A stretch of DNA of 64,000 nt from Virgibacillus doumboii (GCF_902806455.1 NZ_CADCWQ010000002.1:1-64000), one strand, 5' to 3'. Positions 51,014 to 59,988 are shown, numbered from the stretch's first letter. Program-made: numbers and translations. Notes: a model not told the origin generated them from the letters alone.

Positions 51014-51880
51014 TTACGTATAGTCGTACCATCCCTTACCAGTTTTTCGTCCCAGGTGACCGGCCTTCACTTTTTCCTCAACCGATTTAGCAGGTTTATC
51101 TTTTGGATCACCTGTTTCCTGGTAAAGCTGGAGGTTTGCGTAATAGCCGACATCAATTCCGGACAGATCCATTAATTCAAATGGGCCAATCGGATGTCGT
51201 AATGCTTTCTTGGTAATTAAATCAATTGCCTCAAAATCCGCATATCCTTCTTCGTATAAGTGAAGTGCTTCTTCTGAAATCGCAAATAATAGTCGATTTG
51301 CAATAAAACCGTAAATCTCTTTTTCTAATAGCACCCCTGTACGACCAATCCGTTCACAAAAATCCATTGCGATTTGTGCTGTTTCTTCTGACGTTTGTTC
51401 ACTTTTCACTACTTCCACACAATCCATTACAAGTGGAGGAAAGAAAAAATGCATATTCAACACTTTGTCAGGTCTTGTAGTAACATCAGCAAGTTTTGAA
51501 TTGACAATGGTTGAGCTGTTTGTTGCCAAAATTGCCTTTCTGGGTGCAAGTTCCTCTAATTTGGAAAACACTTCCCGCTTTACATCCAGTTTTTCCACTA
51601 CAGCCTCAATGACTAAATCGGCATCCTTAACAGCTGCTTCCAGGCTGGTTGTCGTCTGCAGTCTGGCAAAAGCGGCATCTTTCTTTTCGGCAGCGATTTT
51701 TTCTTTTTTAACCCATTTAGCCATATGACCTTCCAATTGTTCCTTTGCCTTAGTCAGCGCATTTTCCTGAATATCCTGCAGGGTGGTTTCAAACCCGCCG
51801 ATTGCAGATAGCATTGCGATTTGATGACCCATCGAACCTGAGCCTATAACTGCAACTTTATGTATTTTTTCTATTGTCAT
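51014..51880 (-). CDS. 3-hydroxyacyl-CoA (3-hydroxybutyryl-CoA) dehydrogenase
   Basis: A 288-residue NAD-dependent enzyme. Rossmann motif KVAVIGSGSMGHQIAMLSAI at the N-terminus; catalytic His in NMHFFFPPLVMDCVEVVKSE; and C-terminal domain with NRLLFAISEEAL and RHPIGPFELMDLSGIDV. Closest in shape to single-domain 3-hydroxybutyryl-CoA dehydrogenases (PaaH/Hbd). It carries out the third step of beta-oxidation. AAGGAAGGAGATT precedes the ATG. A perfect palindrome ACCAACCGGTTGGT sits 24 bp upstream, a probable TetR-type operator. Confidence 0.93.
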   Translation of the reverse strand: MTIEKIHKVAVIGSGSMGHQIAMLSAIGGFETTLQDIQENALTKAKEQLEGHMAKWVKKEKIAAEKKDAAFARLQTTTSLEAAVKDADLVIEAVVEKLDVKREVFSKLEELAPRKAILATNSSTIVNSKLADVTTRPDKVLNMHFFFPPLVMDCVEVVKSEQTSEETAQIAMDFCERIGRTGVLLEKEIYGFIANRLLFAISEEALHLYEEGYADFEAIDLITKKALRHPIGPFELMDLSGIDVGYYANLQLYQETGDPKDKPAKSVEEKVKAGHLGRKTGKGWYDYT

Positions 51881-51903
51881 TTTGTAATCTCCTTCCTTAT
51901 CTA

Positions 51904-51917
51904 ACCAACCGGTTGGT
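51904..51917. promoter_or_regulatory. Perfect palindromic operator, TetR type
   Basis: ACCAACCGGTTGGT, perfectly symmetrical. It matches the imperfect site ACTAACCGGATAGT at 59868-59881, upstream of the other end of the cluster, at 11 of 14 positions, with the same CCGG core. Likely bound by the TetR at 57263-57826. Confidence 0.75.
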
Positions 51918-51936
51918 ATGTTTGTTTGATTTAGGA

Positions 51937-52294
51937 AGAGGCTGGGACAAAACGAATAACTTGTAACACAAAAGACGAAAATGCACGAATTGAGCGGAGG
52001 AAATATACGTAGACTTCTGCGGGAAGAGAGGCCTAGGTGAGACCACCGAGTGCGATAGCAATCTTTTTTGCAAGGAGTGCTACTACTCCGAAATCACTTG
52101 CAACACGACGAGCACGAGGAGGGCTCAACAGCCGCCCGCGGCTAAGAAGACACTGCGAAAACGTACTTCTTGAGCAGATGTCGCCTTGGTACCCGGAGGT
52201 GTGAAAGCGAAGTATATTTCCGGAGCGGTTATATGCACCCTTTTTCCGGTTACTTCGAATTTTCCTTTGATAAAACACTTTTCCCCCAGCCTCT
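51937..52294. repeat. GAGGCTGGGAC element, copy 3, carrying a nested inverted-repeat segment
   Basis: Ends AGAGGCTGGGACAAAA and CCCCCAGCCTCT. Inside, GCGGAGGAAATATAC (51994-52008) faces GTATATTTCCGGAGC (52212-52226), enclosing sequence shared in reverse orientation with the 179-bp element at 63223 (CCTTGGTACCCGGAGGTGTG; AAGACACTGCGAAAACGTAC). The 246-nt minus-strand ORF here is an artefact of the repeat. It occupies the hydroxyacyl-CoA dehydrogenase/ligase gap. Confidence 0.8.
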
Positions 52295-52302
52295 ATAACT
52301 AT

Positions 52303-53910
52303 TTACTTCTGTACACTTTCTTCCCTAATTGCCCGTCGCAGGATCTTTCCTACATTTGTTTTAGGGAGCTCTTCCCTGAATTGAACAACTCTTGGGACTT
52401 TGTAGGAAGCCATATTCTCCCGGCAATATGCAATTAGTTCTTCTTCATCACACTGCTTACCATCTTTTAGTACGACGACCGCTTTAACCGTTTCTCCACG
52501 ATATGGATCGGGAACTCCCACAACAACTGCTTCCTGAACGGCTGGATGTTCATAAATAACTTCTTCCACATCACGCGGGTAAACATTGTAACCACTCGCA
52601 ATAATCAGGTCCTTTTTGCGGTCAATAATATAGGCATATCCATCTTCATCCACCCGGGCAATGTCTCCAGTATAAAGCCAGCCATCCCTGAGAGCATGAG
52701 CTGTCTCTTCCGGCATATTCCAATAACCTTTCATAACCTGTGGGCCTTTGATGATCAGTTCACCTGTTTCTCCAGCAGGGAGTTCCCGCGTTCCTTCTTC
52801 CAGATCAACAACTTTGTATTCAGTTGATGGAATACCAATACCGATACTTCCAGGCTTTCTTTCTGCAAAAAATGGGTTGCAGTGTGTAACTGGTGCACTT
52901 TCAGAAAGCCCATAGCCCTCAAGAATTTTTGCACCGGTTTTTTGTTCAAACGAACGAAGCAATTCTCCAGGCATTGGTGCACTCCCGCTGTTACAAATGC
53001 GAATACTGTCAATCCCGTATTGTTCTGCTTTTGGATGGCTTGTTAATGCGACATACATTGTCGGTACTCCAGGGAATGAGGTAGGCTTCAAGTCTTTTAT
53101 CGTTTGCAGGACTTCCTCCAGCTCAAATTTCGGCAACATTATGCTTAATGATCCGGTGTAAATAGAGAGATTCATGCAGGATGTCATACCAAATACATGA
53201 AATAGTGGGATGACTGTTAGATAACGGTCTTTTCCGAGCTGTATTTCATCTTTAAAATATTCGTATACCTGCAACGTATTTGTAAGTATGTTTCGGTGTG
53301 TGAGCATAACCCCCTTGGAACGGCCGGTAGTTCCTCCGGTATACTGCAGCACTGCCACATCTTCATCAGGGTTTATATCAACGGGTTCAGGCGGTCTTTG
53401 AGCCTGTTTCATAAAGGCGGCAAATTCCGTAGCCAGGCCATCGTCCGTTCCACGCCCTTCCAGATTCACCTTAATGACACGTTTAACGGCCGTTTTATCA
53501 ATAATCTGATTTAATACAGGAAGTAACGGTTCATAAATGACAATTGTTTCTGCACCTGAATCGGTTAGGATATGTTCGAGTTCTTTCCCGACAAGCATCG
53601 GATTGACTTGGGTAACTGTTCCACCAGCCTGCAACGTTCCATGGTGGCTGATAACATATTGCGGGCAGTTCGGAAGCATGAGCGCTACTCGGTCTCCCTT
53701 ACTCAGTCCATCTTGTTGAAGTGAAGCAGCGAAAGCTCCTGTTTGTACACCAAGCTCCTTATAAGTAATTTCATGACCGTAAAAGTAAAGTGCTGGACGA
53801 TCCCCATACGTTGCAATTGATTTCCTTAACATATCTGGGACTGAATCGTTTGGTATTTCCAGTTCCGTCTTTATATGTTCCGGGTAATGCTTTAACCATG
53901 TTTTATTCAT
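52303..53910 (-). CDS. Long-chain fatty acid-CoA ligase
   Basis: A 535-residue AMP-forming acyl-CoA synthetase. A3 motif YTGGTTGRSKGVMLTH, A5 EGYGLSESAPVTHCNP, A7 GWLYTGDIARVDEDGY, A8 RKKDLIIASGYNVYPRDVE and A10 PKTNVGKILRRAIRE are all present. It activates fatty acids with ATP and CoA for beta-oxidation. GGGGAGGAAGAGAA precedes the ATG. A near-perfect CcpA cre site lies 20 bp upstream, indicating carbon catabolite repression. Transcribed in the same direction as the flanking acyl-CoA genes, between two repeats. Confidence 0.95.
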   Translation of the reverse strand: MNKTWLKHYPEHIKTELEIPNDSVPDMLRKSIATYGDRPALYFYGHEITYKELGVQTGAFAASLQQDGLSKGDRVALMLPNCPQYVISHHGTLQAGGTVTQVNPMLVGKELEHILTDSGAETIVIYEPLLPVLNQIIDKTAVKRVIKVNLEGRGTDDGLATEFAAFMKQAQRPPEPVDINPDEDVAVLQYTGGTTGRSKGVMLTHRNILTNTLQVYEYFKDEIQLGKDRYLTVIPLFHVFGMTSCMNLSIYTGSLSIMLPKFELEEVLQTIKDLKPTSFPGVPTMYVALTSHPKAEQYGIDSIRICNSGSAPMPGELLRSFEQKTGAKILEGYGLSESAPVTHCNPFFAERKPGSIGIGIPSTEYKVVDLEEGTRELPAGETGELIIKGPQVMKGYWNMPEETAHALRDGWLYTGDIARVDEDGYAYIIDRKKDLIIASGYNVYPRDVEEVIYEHPAVQEAVVVGVPDPYRGETVKAVVVLKDGKQCDEEELIAYCRENMASYKVPRVVQFREELPKTNVGKILRRAIREESVQK

Positions 53911-53930
53911 TTCTCTTCCTCCCCTTCGAT

Positions 53931-53944
53931 TGATAACGCTTACA
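53931..53944. promoter_or_regulatory. CcpA cre site upstream of the acyl-CoA ligase
   Basis: TGATAACGCTTACA; its complement TGTAAGCGTTATCA fits the cre consensus WTGNAANCGNWNNCW with flanks at every defined position. It lies 21 bp before the start codon, where CcpA binding would block transcription. Confidence 0.8.
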
Positions 53945-53976
53945 TCGGACGGTATTCATAACCTCCAAAAATAAAA

Positions 53977-54951
53977 CTACGGAATCAAAACAATCTTCCC
54001 TTTCGTTTTCCGTCCCTGCAACAATGCATGTACATCGGCAGCCTCAGTCAATGGGTACGTTCCGCCTACCGTGAGTTCGAGTTCTCCTTTTTCCACAAAC
54101 GCCAAAAGTTCACGTAAGCTGTTTTGGAAAAGGACGGGCTTTCGCATGATTTGCGGCAGGAAAAACCCAACAACGGATTGGTTGCGCTTCATTAATGATG
54201 ATGGGTAAAATTTCGTCTGTTCACCGCTCGCTGCCCCGTAAATAACCAAGCGGCCAAATGCTGCCAGACACTTAACTGTCTTATGAAATACATCTCCACC
54301 AACCATTTCCAGTGCGACATCAACCCCCTTTCCATCCGTCAATTCACGTATTTGTGCTTCCCAGCCATCTTCAGTGTAATTCACCGTATGATCGGCACCC
54401 ATTTCTTTAGCAAAAGTCAGTTTTTCCGAGGTGCTGGCGGTAGCAATTACTTTTCCTGCACCAAACAATTTTGCAAGCTGGACGGCCAGCAATCCAACAC
54501 CACCTGCAGCCGCATGGACCAGAACAGTCTCTCCTTTGTCCAATCGTCCCATCGTCTTTAAGATGTGATAGGCACTCAATCCCTGCAGCGGCAGTGCGAC
54601 TGCTTTTTCAAATGACACCTCATCCGGAACAGGAATTAAAGCTTTCACCGGAACTGCTGCATATTCGGCATAACCCCCAGATTCAATTAATGCAACAACA
54701 CGCATACCCTTCTTTACATCCTTTACATTTACACCAACTTCACTGATAACGCCGGCAACTTCTGCCCCCGGGGTAAATGGAAGTTCAGTCGGCACCACAT
54801 ATTGACCCTCCCTTCGTGCAGTGTCTGCATAATTTACACCAATAGCTTTCATTTCCATTAATACTTCGTCAGCTTTAACAACAGGGACGTCCGTATCAAT
54901 AACTTCCAGTACATCCGGACCGCCATATTCTTTAAATTGTACTGCCTTCAT
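53977..54951 (-). CDS. NADPH:quinone oxidoreductase, zinc-free MDR family
   Basis: A 324-residue medium-chain dehydrogenase/reductase without the zinc cysteines. Start pattern MKAVQFKEYGGPDVLEVIDT, cofactor loop VLVHAAAGGVGLLAVQLAKL and VIATASTSEKLTFAKEMGAD, C-terminus HALLQGRKTKGKIVLIP, all of the quinone oxidoreductase (QOR/crotonyl-CoA-like) type. The start ATG 54951 is inside the end of the ComB-family gene, a 20-base overlap. Its catalytic partner is probably an enoyl-CoA or quinone produced in this pathway (inference). Confidence 0.9.
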   Translation of the reverse strand: MKAVQFKEYGGPDVLEVIDTDVPVVKADEVLMEMKAIGVNYADTARREGQYVVPTELPFTPGAEVAGVISEVGVNVKDVKKGMRVVALIESGGYAEYAAVPVKALIPVPDEVSFEKAVALPLQGLSAYHILKTMGRLDKGETVLVHAAAGGVGLLAVQLAKLFGAGKVIATASTSEKLTFAKEMGADHTVNYTEDGWEAQIRELTDGKGVDVALEMVGGDVFHKTVKCLAAFGRLVIYGAASGEQTKFYPSSLMKRNQSVVGFFLPQIMRKPVLFQNSLRELLAFVEKGELELTVGGTYPLTEAADVHALLQGRKTKGKIVLIP

Positions 54952-55717
54952 TTGTTTCATCAGCCTCCTTAACGGGTTTTTTTGCTTCATCCATAACAAT
55001 TATTTTATTGTTAACTAAACGAGGAACAACGGAAAAAACACCTTTTCTTCCAACAAACTCCACATCTTTATCCAATCCATAATGCTCCATCATCTTACCT
55101 ACGCTTGAATGACTAAGCACATTCAATGCCTCTTCAGACATATTTTCATAAAACAATTTTGCAGCTAATGCACTATCGGTTAAGTCAACATCATCTCCAT
55201 AGGTATTCACCAGTTGTTCGATAAAGTAACCTGCTCCATAGAAATCCTCGATACAAAATTGATTTTTCGATCCGGAGCAAACGGCGACTATCGTTTCGCT
55301 GTCATATGTTTCAACAATCCTACCGGCTACAGCATCGCCATTTAACAGTGAAGCAATGTACACTTTTTTGGCAGATGCTGCTTTTCGAATTGCCACCGTA
55401 CCATTCGTTGTTGACAGGACTACCGGTCTATCAGCCACATGATTCTTAAGCGTTAATGGAAGGGGATCCAAAAACCCCTTTATCGTAATCCCGTCATATT
55501 CACCAACCAGACAAACATCTTCCTTTTCAAAATTGTCGGCTTCCCTTAATGCTTCTGCTTCATTAAGGACAGGAGTCACCTGTTTAGCCCCATATGCCAG
55601 GCACGCTGTAATCGTTGAAGATGCCAGAAGCACATCGAAAACTACAGCAATTTTATCCGCATCCATTTGCTCGTCATTTATTTCTTCCTTTTTCCAAAGG
55701 AGATGAACCTTCACCAT
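54932..55717 (-). CDS. ComB family (2-phosphosulfolactate phosphatase-like) protein
   Basis: A 261-residue protein with clear ComB features: AVVFDVLLASSTITACLAYG near the N-terminus, RPVVLSTTNGTVAIRKAASA, and CSGSKNQFCIEDFYGAGYFI. ComB removes phosphate from 2-phosphosulfolactate in coenzyme M or sulfolactate synthesis, with Mg. No ComA or other sulfolactate gene is here; instead it sits in the acyl-CoA cluster, 3 bp after the phosphotransferase gene and overlapping the oxidoreductase. Its real substrate may differ. AAAGGTG precedes the ATG. Confidence 0.85.
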   Translation of the reverse strand: MVKVHLLWKKEEINDEQMDADKIAVVFDVLLASSTITACLAYGAKQVTPVLNEAEALREADNFEKEDVCLVGEYDGITIKGFLDPLPLTLKNHVADRPVVLSTTNGTVAIRKAASAKKVYIASLLNGDAVAGRIVETYDSETIVAVCSGSKNQFCIEDFYGAGYFIEQLVNTYGDDVDLTDSALAAKLFYENMSEEALNVLSHSSVGKMMEHYGLDKDVEFVGRKGVFSVVPRLVNNKIIVMDEAKKPVKEADETNEGSTI

Positions 55718-55720
55718 CCA

Positions 55721-56788
55721 TCACACACCTTTGGCAGTATGCAATGCATAGTTAATTAAATTCGCAACAAATTTATTAAAGTGGGCAAATCTTGGATCAC
55801 TTGTCTGCCCTTTTTTATACCTGTAATAGATTTGCTGACAAATCACTGCAAGCTTAAAATACGCAAATGTCAGGTAAAAGTGAATCGTTGATACATCTCG
55901 GCCACTCTTCTTTGCGTAATCCTCGATGAATTCCGAGCGGGTAAAAAAACCATCCATCACGGTTACCGGTGGTTTGCCAAGTCCTTTTTTCAGCAGCTCC
56001 GGATCGTCCGCTTCAATCCAATAGCTCATAGCTGCCCCAAGATCTGCCAATGGGTCCCCGACGGTTGTCATTTCCCAATCAAACAATCCATTCATCTCAC
56101 TGAAATCTTCTGTAAACATGGCATTATTCAGTTTATAATCATAATGGATAATGGCAGGTGCCGGTGAATTGGGAATATTATTCACAAGCCACTTTGTTAA
56201 CTCATCAACACCCTGGACATCATCCGTTTTTGAATGATCGTACCGCTTAATCCAGCCTTTGACCTGCCGTTCCATAAACCCATCCGGCTTAGCGATGTTT
56301 ACAAGACTGGTTTTCGTGTAATCAATTTGATGCAGTTCCACTAATTTGTCCACCATGAGTTGCGAAATTTTGCGACCCAGCATCTTTTCATACGCTATTC
56401 CCTCTGGTAATTCCGTATCAAGCACAATACCTTTTCTTCGCTCCATAATAAAAAATGGACTCCCGACAATGCTTGTATCATCGGAAAAAATGTACGGCTT
56501 TGGTGCGGTTGGAAATGACGGGTTTAAACCTGATAAAACCGTATATTCCCGCTCCATATCATGTGCCTTTGGTGCAACAGGGCCAAGCGGCGGTCTGCGC
56601 AGTACAGCTTCCCACGCCTCAATCCGCAATAAATACGTTAAATTGGAATGGCCTGCACCGAATTGCTCGATTTCCAACTTGCCATCCGGAACCTCTGTGA
56701 TATTTTCCCGGATAAATGCTATCAAAGCATCATGATTAAGTTCTTCCCCTTTTCGAACATCAATCGTATCTTTAAAACCGGCTTCCAA
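55721..56788 (-). CDS. Aminoglycoside phosphotransferase-fold protein (ACAD10/11-like)
   Basis: A 355-residue APH/choline-kinase-fold protein of the type found next to acyl-CoA dehydrogenases (the N-terminal domain of eukaryotic ACAD10/11). Lysine-binding region EIEQFGAGHSNLTYLLRIEA, catalytic loop IIHYDYKLNNAMF (HxDxxxxN) and metal motif GLFDWEMTTVGDPLADLG. In ACAD10/11-type systems such kinases phosphorylate 4-hydroxy acids so they can be degraded. TTG start after GGGAGG. It lies 14 bp downstream of the thioesterase gene and 3 bp ahead of the ComB-like gene, and may pair with the latter as kinase and phosphatase (inference). Confidence 0.92.
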   Translation of the reverse strand: MEAGFKDTIDVRKGEELNHDALIAFIRENITEVPDGKLEIEQFGAGHSNLTYLLRIEAWEAVLRRPPLGPVAPKAHDMEREYTVLSGLNPSFPTAPKPYIFSDDTSIVGSPFFIMERRKGIVLDTELPEGIAYEKMLGRKISQLMVDKLVELHQIDYTKTSLVNIAKPDGFMERQVKGWIKRYDHSKTDDVQGVDELTKWLVNNIPNSPAPAIIHYDYKLNNAMFTEDFSEMNGLFDWEMTTVGDPLADLGAAMSYWIEADDPELLKKGLGKPPVTVMDGFFTRSEFIEDYAKKSGRDVSTIHFYLTFAYFKLAVICQQIYYRYKKGQTSDPRFAHFNKFVANLINYALHTAKGV

Positions 56789-56802
56789 GTAAACTACCTC
56801 CC

Positions 56803-57204
56803 TTACGCTGAACGTACATGTGCCTCCAGTTTTGTTTTAAACGAATCTGGAATAACTACTGATTGCTGTTTATCGACATCGAAATAAACAAGAACCGCTT
56901 CACCTTGAGCGATTACGTCACCTGATTCCTTTTCAACCATCAGACTTGACAGTGTTATACTTTTCGTGCCGATCCGTGATACTTCTGTAGAAATCTGCAG
57001 TGTCTGTCCAAAATATCCTTGCCTGATGAAATCGCACTTTGTGGAGACAAGCATAAATGCATAGTTACCATTCTCGATATCAATTCCAAGCTTCTGCAAA
57101 AAATCAATTCTGGTCTCTTCCATGTAAATAAAATAGCTTGTATTGTTGATATGACCTAAAGCATCCGTTTCACCAACTCGTACTTTAATATCCACCGCTC
57201 GCAT
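56803..57204 (-). CDS. Acyl-CoA thioesterase, hotdog fold (4HBT family)
   Basis: A 133-residue hotdog-fold thioesterase: IKVRVGETDALGHINNTSYF carries the catalytic Asp (residue about 13 in TDALGHINN), followed by RIDFLQKLGI and the strand KSITLSSLMVEK. It would hydrolyse acyl-CoA to acid and CoA, acting as a relief valve in the pathway. The ATG at 57204 is only 3 bases after GGGAGG; a GTG at 57195 is an alternative start. The gene follows the TetR gene and precedes the phosphotransferase. Confidence 0.9.
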   Translation of the reverse strand: MRAVDIKVRVGETDALGHINNTSYFIYMEETRIDFLQKLGIDIENGNYAFMLVSTKCDFIRQGYFGQTLQISTEVSRIGTKSITLSSLMVEKESGDVIAQGEAVLVYFDVDKQQSVVIPDSFKTKLEAHVRSA

Positions 57205-57262
57205 TCACCTCCCGGCTATGACATAGCAAATCTATTATTCTCTTACCTGTCTTTAAATCCTT

Positions 57263-57826
57263 CTACGTCTCAATCCCCTTCAGAATCATATTTACATAAA
57301 CCTCCACTAATTCCTCCGGTGCAACTTCACCATCCGGCTTATACCACTGATAGCTCCAATTTGTTACACCTAAAATGCCAAACGTAATCATATCTGTCCG
57401 CAGTCCTTTACGAAACTCCCCGGTGTTCACGCCATCCCGCACCGTTTTTTCGATATTCAGGCGAAACTGATCGCGTTTTTCTTTAATAATTTCAATGTTT
57501 TCGTCAGCTAAATTACGTACCTCCCGAAAAAAAACGCGTGCTCTGGGTCCTTTATCAGCAATATCCATAATTAATAAGCGGATTATTTTACTTAACTTTT
57601 GCTTTTGAGTAAGGTTCTCATCGTCCAGTATGCGCTGCTGCCGTTCTAACAGATTTGTAATATAATCCAAATGAATGTCCATCAGCAGTTGTTCTTTACT
57701 CGAAAAATAGTAGTAAAAGGTTCCCTTTGTTACTTCCAATGCATTTACAATGTCCTTGATGGAAGTCTCGCTGAAACCTTTTCTCTCAAATAGTTTTATA
57801 CTCTGTGCTGTGATTTGTTCTTTCAT
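57263..57826 (-). CDS. TetR/AcrR-family regulator of the acyl-CoA cluster
   Basis: A 187-residue regulator. Helix-turn-helix at residues 6-52 (QSIKLFERKGFSETSIKDIV then LEVTKGTFYYYFSSKEQLLM); the ligand domain resembles FadR/KstR-type TetR proteins that sense acyl-CoA. It is embedded in the operon between the SDR and thioesterase genes. ATG 57826 follows GAGG by 8 bases; the ATG at 57832 is too close. The palindromes ACCAACCGGTTGGT at 51904 and ACTAACCGGATAGT at 59868 are its likely operators. Derepression on acyl-CoA binding is inferred. Confidence 0.92.
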   Translation of the reverse strand: MKEQITAQSIKLFERKGFSETSIKDIVNALEVTKGTFYYYFSSKEQLLMDIHLDYITNLLERQQRILDDENLTQKQKLSKIIRLLIMDIADKGPRARVFFREVRNLADENIEIIKEKRDQFRLNIEKTVRDGVNTGEFRKGLRTDMITFGILGVTNWSYQWYKPDGEVAPEELVEVYVNMILKGIET

Positions 57827-57853
57827 ATTCATATCCTCACTAGTTTTATAGTT

Positions 57854-58627
57854 TTAAAGTGCATGTGCTCCACCATCAACCGTTAAAATATCACCGCTGA
57901 CATAATCAGACGCTTTAGAAGCCAGGAATAATGCTGCACCTTTCAAATCAGTGTCATTTCCCAAACGGTTCAAAGGGGTTGCTTCCAATATTTGATCTTT
58001 CCCCATATGAATTAAACCCTGTGACATCTTCGTTGGGAAAAAACCTGGGGCAAGTGCATTCACGTTAATATTATGCTGTCCCCATTTTGCTGCCAGATCC
58101 TTTGTGAAGGTCATGATTGCTCCTTTGCTTGTATTATAGCTGATTGTATCCATGAAACTGGGGTCAGTACCGCCAAAACCGGCAACAGAAGCAATGTTGA
58201 TGATTTTCCCGCTATTTTGTTCAATCATTACCTTGCCAACTTCCTGACTCATTAAAAATGTCCCTGTTACATTTACATTCATGACCTTCTGCCAGGCTTC
58301 AAATGGCATTTCCACAACAGGGGCACCCCAGGTAGCACCACTGTTATTAACCAGAATATCAATCGATCCAAAATGTTCACGCGTTTCTTCCACCACTTTT
58401 TTCACATCATCCGGATTCGTAACATTACAGCTGAATGCCAACGAATCAACACCGAATTTCTTTATCGCTTCACTCATTTCCTGACATGCCTTGAATTTGC
58501 GGGAACAAACAACCACATTCGCACCAGCTTCAGCAAATCCCTGTGCAATTTGTGCGCCGAGGCCACGTGCTCCCCCTGTAACAATTGCCGTTTTCCCTTC
58601 CAGTTTGAATAAATCCAAAACGTTCAT
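57854..58627 (-). CDS. Short-chain dehydrogenase/reductase
   Basis: A 257-residue classical SDR. Cofactor motif TGGARGLG (residues 17-24), structural NNSGA (about 92-96), catalytic Ser in ASVAGFGG with Y-x-x-x-K in YNTSKGA (about 163-169), and C-terminal DGGAHAL. It probably oxidises a hydroxyacyl-CoA or hydroxy-acid intermediate with NAD(P). Second gene of the operon, 16 bp after the acyl-CoA dehydrogenase gene (AAAGGAG ribosome site). Confidence 0.93.
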   Translation of the reverse strand: MNVLDLFKLEGKTAIVTGGARGLGAQIAQGFAEAGANVVVCSRKFKACQEMSEAIKKFGVDSLAFSCNVTNPDDVKKVVEETREHFGSIDILVNNSGATWGAPVVEMPFEAWQKVMNVNVTGTFLMSQEVGKVMIEQNSGKIINIASVAGFGGTDPSFMDTISYNTSKGAIMTFTKDLAAKWGQHNINVNALAPGFFPTKMSQGLIHMGKDQILEATPLNRLGNDTDLKGAALFLASKASDYVSGDILTVDGGAHAL

Positions 58628-58643
58628 AACGCAATCTCCTTTT

Positions 58644-59852
58644 CTATGAATATTTCCGAAGTTCCAGCTTTGCTATCTGCCGGCGGTGTACTTCATCCGG
58701 GCCATCCGCTAACCGGAGTGTGCGTGCGTTTGCCCAATGTGCAGCAAGCGTGACATCATCACTGACCCCTGCACCGCCAAACGCTTGAATTGCCCTGTCA
58801 ATCACACGCAGTGCCATACTTGGTGCGACAACTTTAATCATGGCTATTTCTGTTTTTGCTGCTTTGTTACCGACCGTATCCATCATGTAAGCTGCTTTCA
58901 GCGTTAATAGACGTGCTTGTTCAATATCAATCCGTGACTCTGCAATCCACTCCTGAACAACACCCTGTTCTGCTATTTTTTTACCAAAAGCAACCCGGCT
59001 TTGAACACGCTTACATAAATCTTCAAGTGCACGTTCTGCTGCTCCGATAAGTCGCATGCAATGATGAATGCGGCCAGGGCCAAGCCGGCCTTGTGCAATT
59101 GCGAAACCTTTCGCTTCCCCCCAGATCATATTCTCTGCAGGCACTCTAACATTGTCATAGGTAATTTCTGCATGTCCATGTGGTGCATGGTCGTAACCAA
59201 AAACAGGCAGCATTCGCTTAATCGTTACACCCGGCGTATCCAGCGGAACCAAAATCATGGACTGTTGTTCGTGCCGCGCAGCTTTTGGGTCATTTTTTCC
59301 CATGACAATAGCGATTTTACATCGTGGATCACCAGCACCGGATGACCACCACTTTCGGCCATTTATTACATACGCATCACCATCTCTGACAATGCTTGAT
59401 TCGATATTCGTCGCATCACTTGAGGCAACATCAGGCTCCGTCATTGAAAAACACGAGCGAATCTCACCATCCAGAAGCGGAATCAGCCATTTTTGTTTCT
59501 GCTCCTCCGTGCCATAGCGGTCAAGAACTTCCATATTACCGGTATCAGGCGCATTACAATTAAATACTTCCGGGCCTATCAGCGACCGTCCCATAATCTC
59601 ACATAATGGCGCATATTCCTGATTGGTTAACCCCGCACCATAATCACTATCCGGTAAAAATAAGTTCCATAACCCTTGTGATTTAGCTTTCTCCTTTAAC
59701 TCTTCCATGATTGGTGGTACCTCTGCCCAACGATTTCCCTGCTGATTCAGCTGTTCTTCATATACTTTTTCATTTGGGTAAACATGCTCTACCATAAAAT
59801 CCGTTACCTTCTTCTGCAATTCGATAACTTTATCCGAATATGAAAAATCCAT
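58644..59852 (-). CDS. Acyl-CoA dehydrogenase family protein (ACAD10/11-like)
   Basis: A 402-residue flavoprotein. Landmarks: [40 protein letters not shown], and the end [20 protein letters not shown] then [20 protein letters not shown]. The [11 protein letters not shown] motif marks the ACAD11-like bacterial branch usually found with the APH-fold protein three genes downstream. It is first in a seven-gene minus-strand run. A promoter TTGCAT-N17-TATAAT lies at 59903-59931. AGTAGGGGGAAAAAAGAA precedes the ATG. Confidence 0.95.
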   Translation of the reverse strand: MDFSYSDKVIELQKKVTDFMVEHVYPNEKVYEEQLNQQGNRWAEVPPIMEELKEKAKSQGLWNLFLPDSDYGAGLTNQEYAPLCEIMGRSLIGPEVFNCNAPDTGNMEVLDRYGTEEQKQKWLIPLLDGEIRSCFSMTEPDVASSDATNIESSIVRDGDAYVINGRKWWSSGAGDPRCKIAIVMGKNDPKAARHEQQSMILVPLDTPGVTIKRMLPVFGYDHAPHGHAEITYDNVRVPAENMIWGEAKGFAIAQGRLGPGRIHHCMRLIGAAERALEDLCKRVQSRVAFGKKIAEQGVVQEWIAESRIDIEQARLLTLKAAYMMDTVGNKAAKTEIAMIKVVAPSMALRVIDRAIQAFGGAGVSDDVTLAAHWANARTLRLADGPDEVHRRQIAKLELRKYS

Positions 59853-59867
59853 TTCTTTTTTCCCCCT

Positions 59868-59931
59868 ACTAACCGGATAGTATGTTCAGAATATTTTAAT
59901 TTATTATAAATCAATAAGACTTAAAATGCAA
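59868..59931 (-). promoter_or_regulatory. Promoter and TetR-type operator of the acyl-CoA operon
   Basis: On the minus strand TTGCAT (59926-59931), 17-bp spacer, TATAAT (59903-59908). The near-palindrome ACTAACCGGATAGT (59868-59881) lies just downstream of the expected start site and 16 bp before the gene, where repressor binding would block elongation or initiation. Confidence 0.75.
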
Positions 59932-59988
59932 TATAGTTTCTAAAATTTCTGATGATAACGGAGCTTGCGGGAGTTGTTGACGACGCTG

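Noticed and set aside
52033..52278. Minus-strand ORF in the GAGGCTGGGAC element
   Set aside because: It is repeat DNA; matching sequence at 63223 does not keep the frame.
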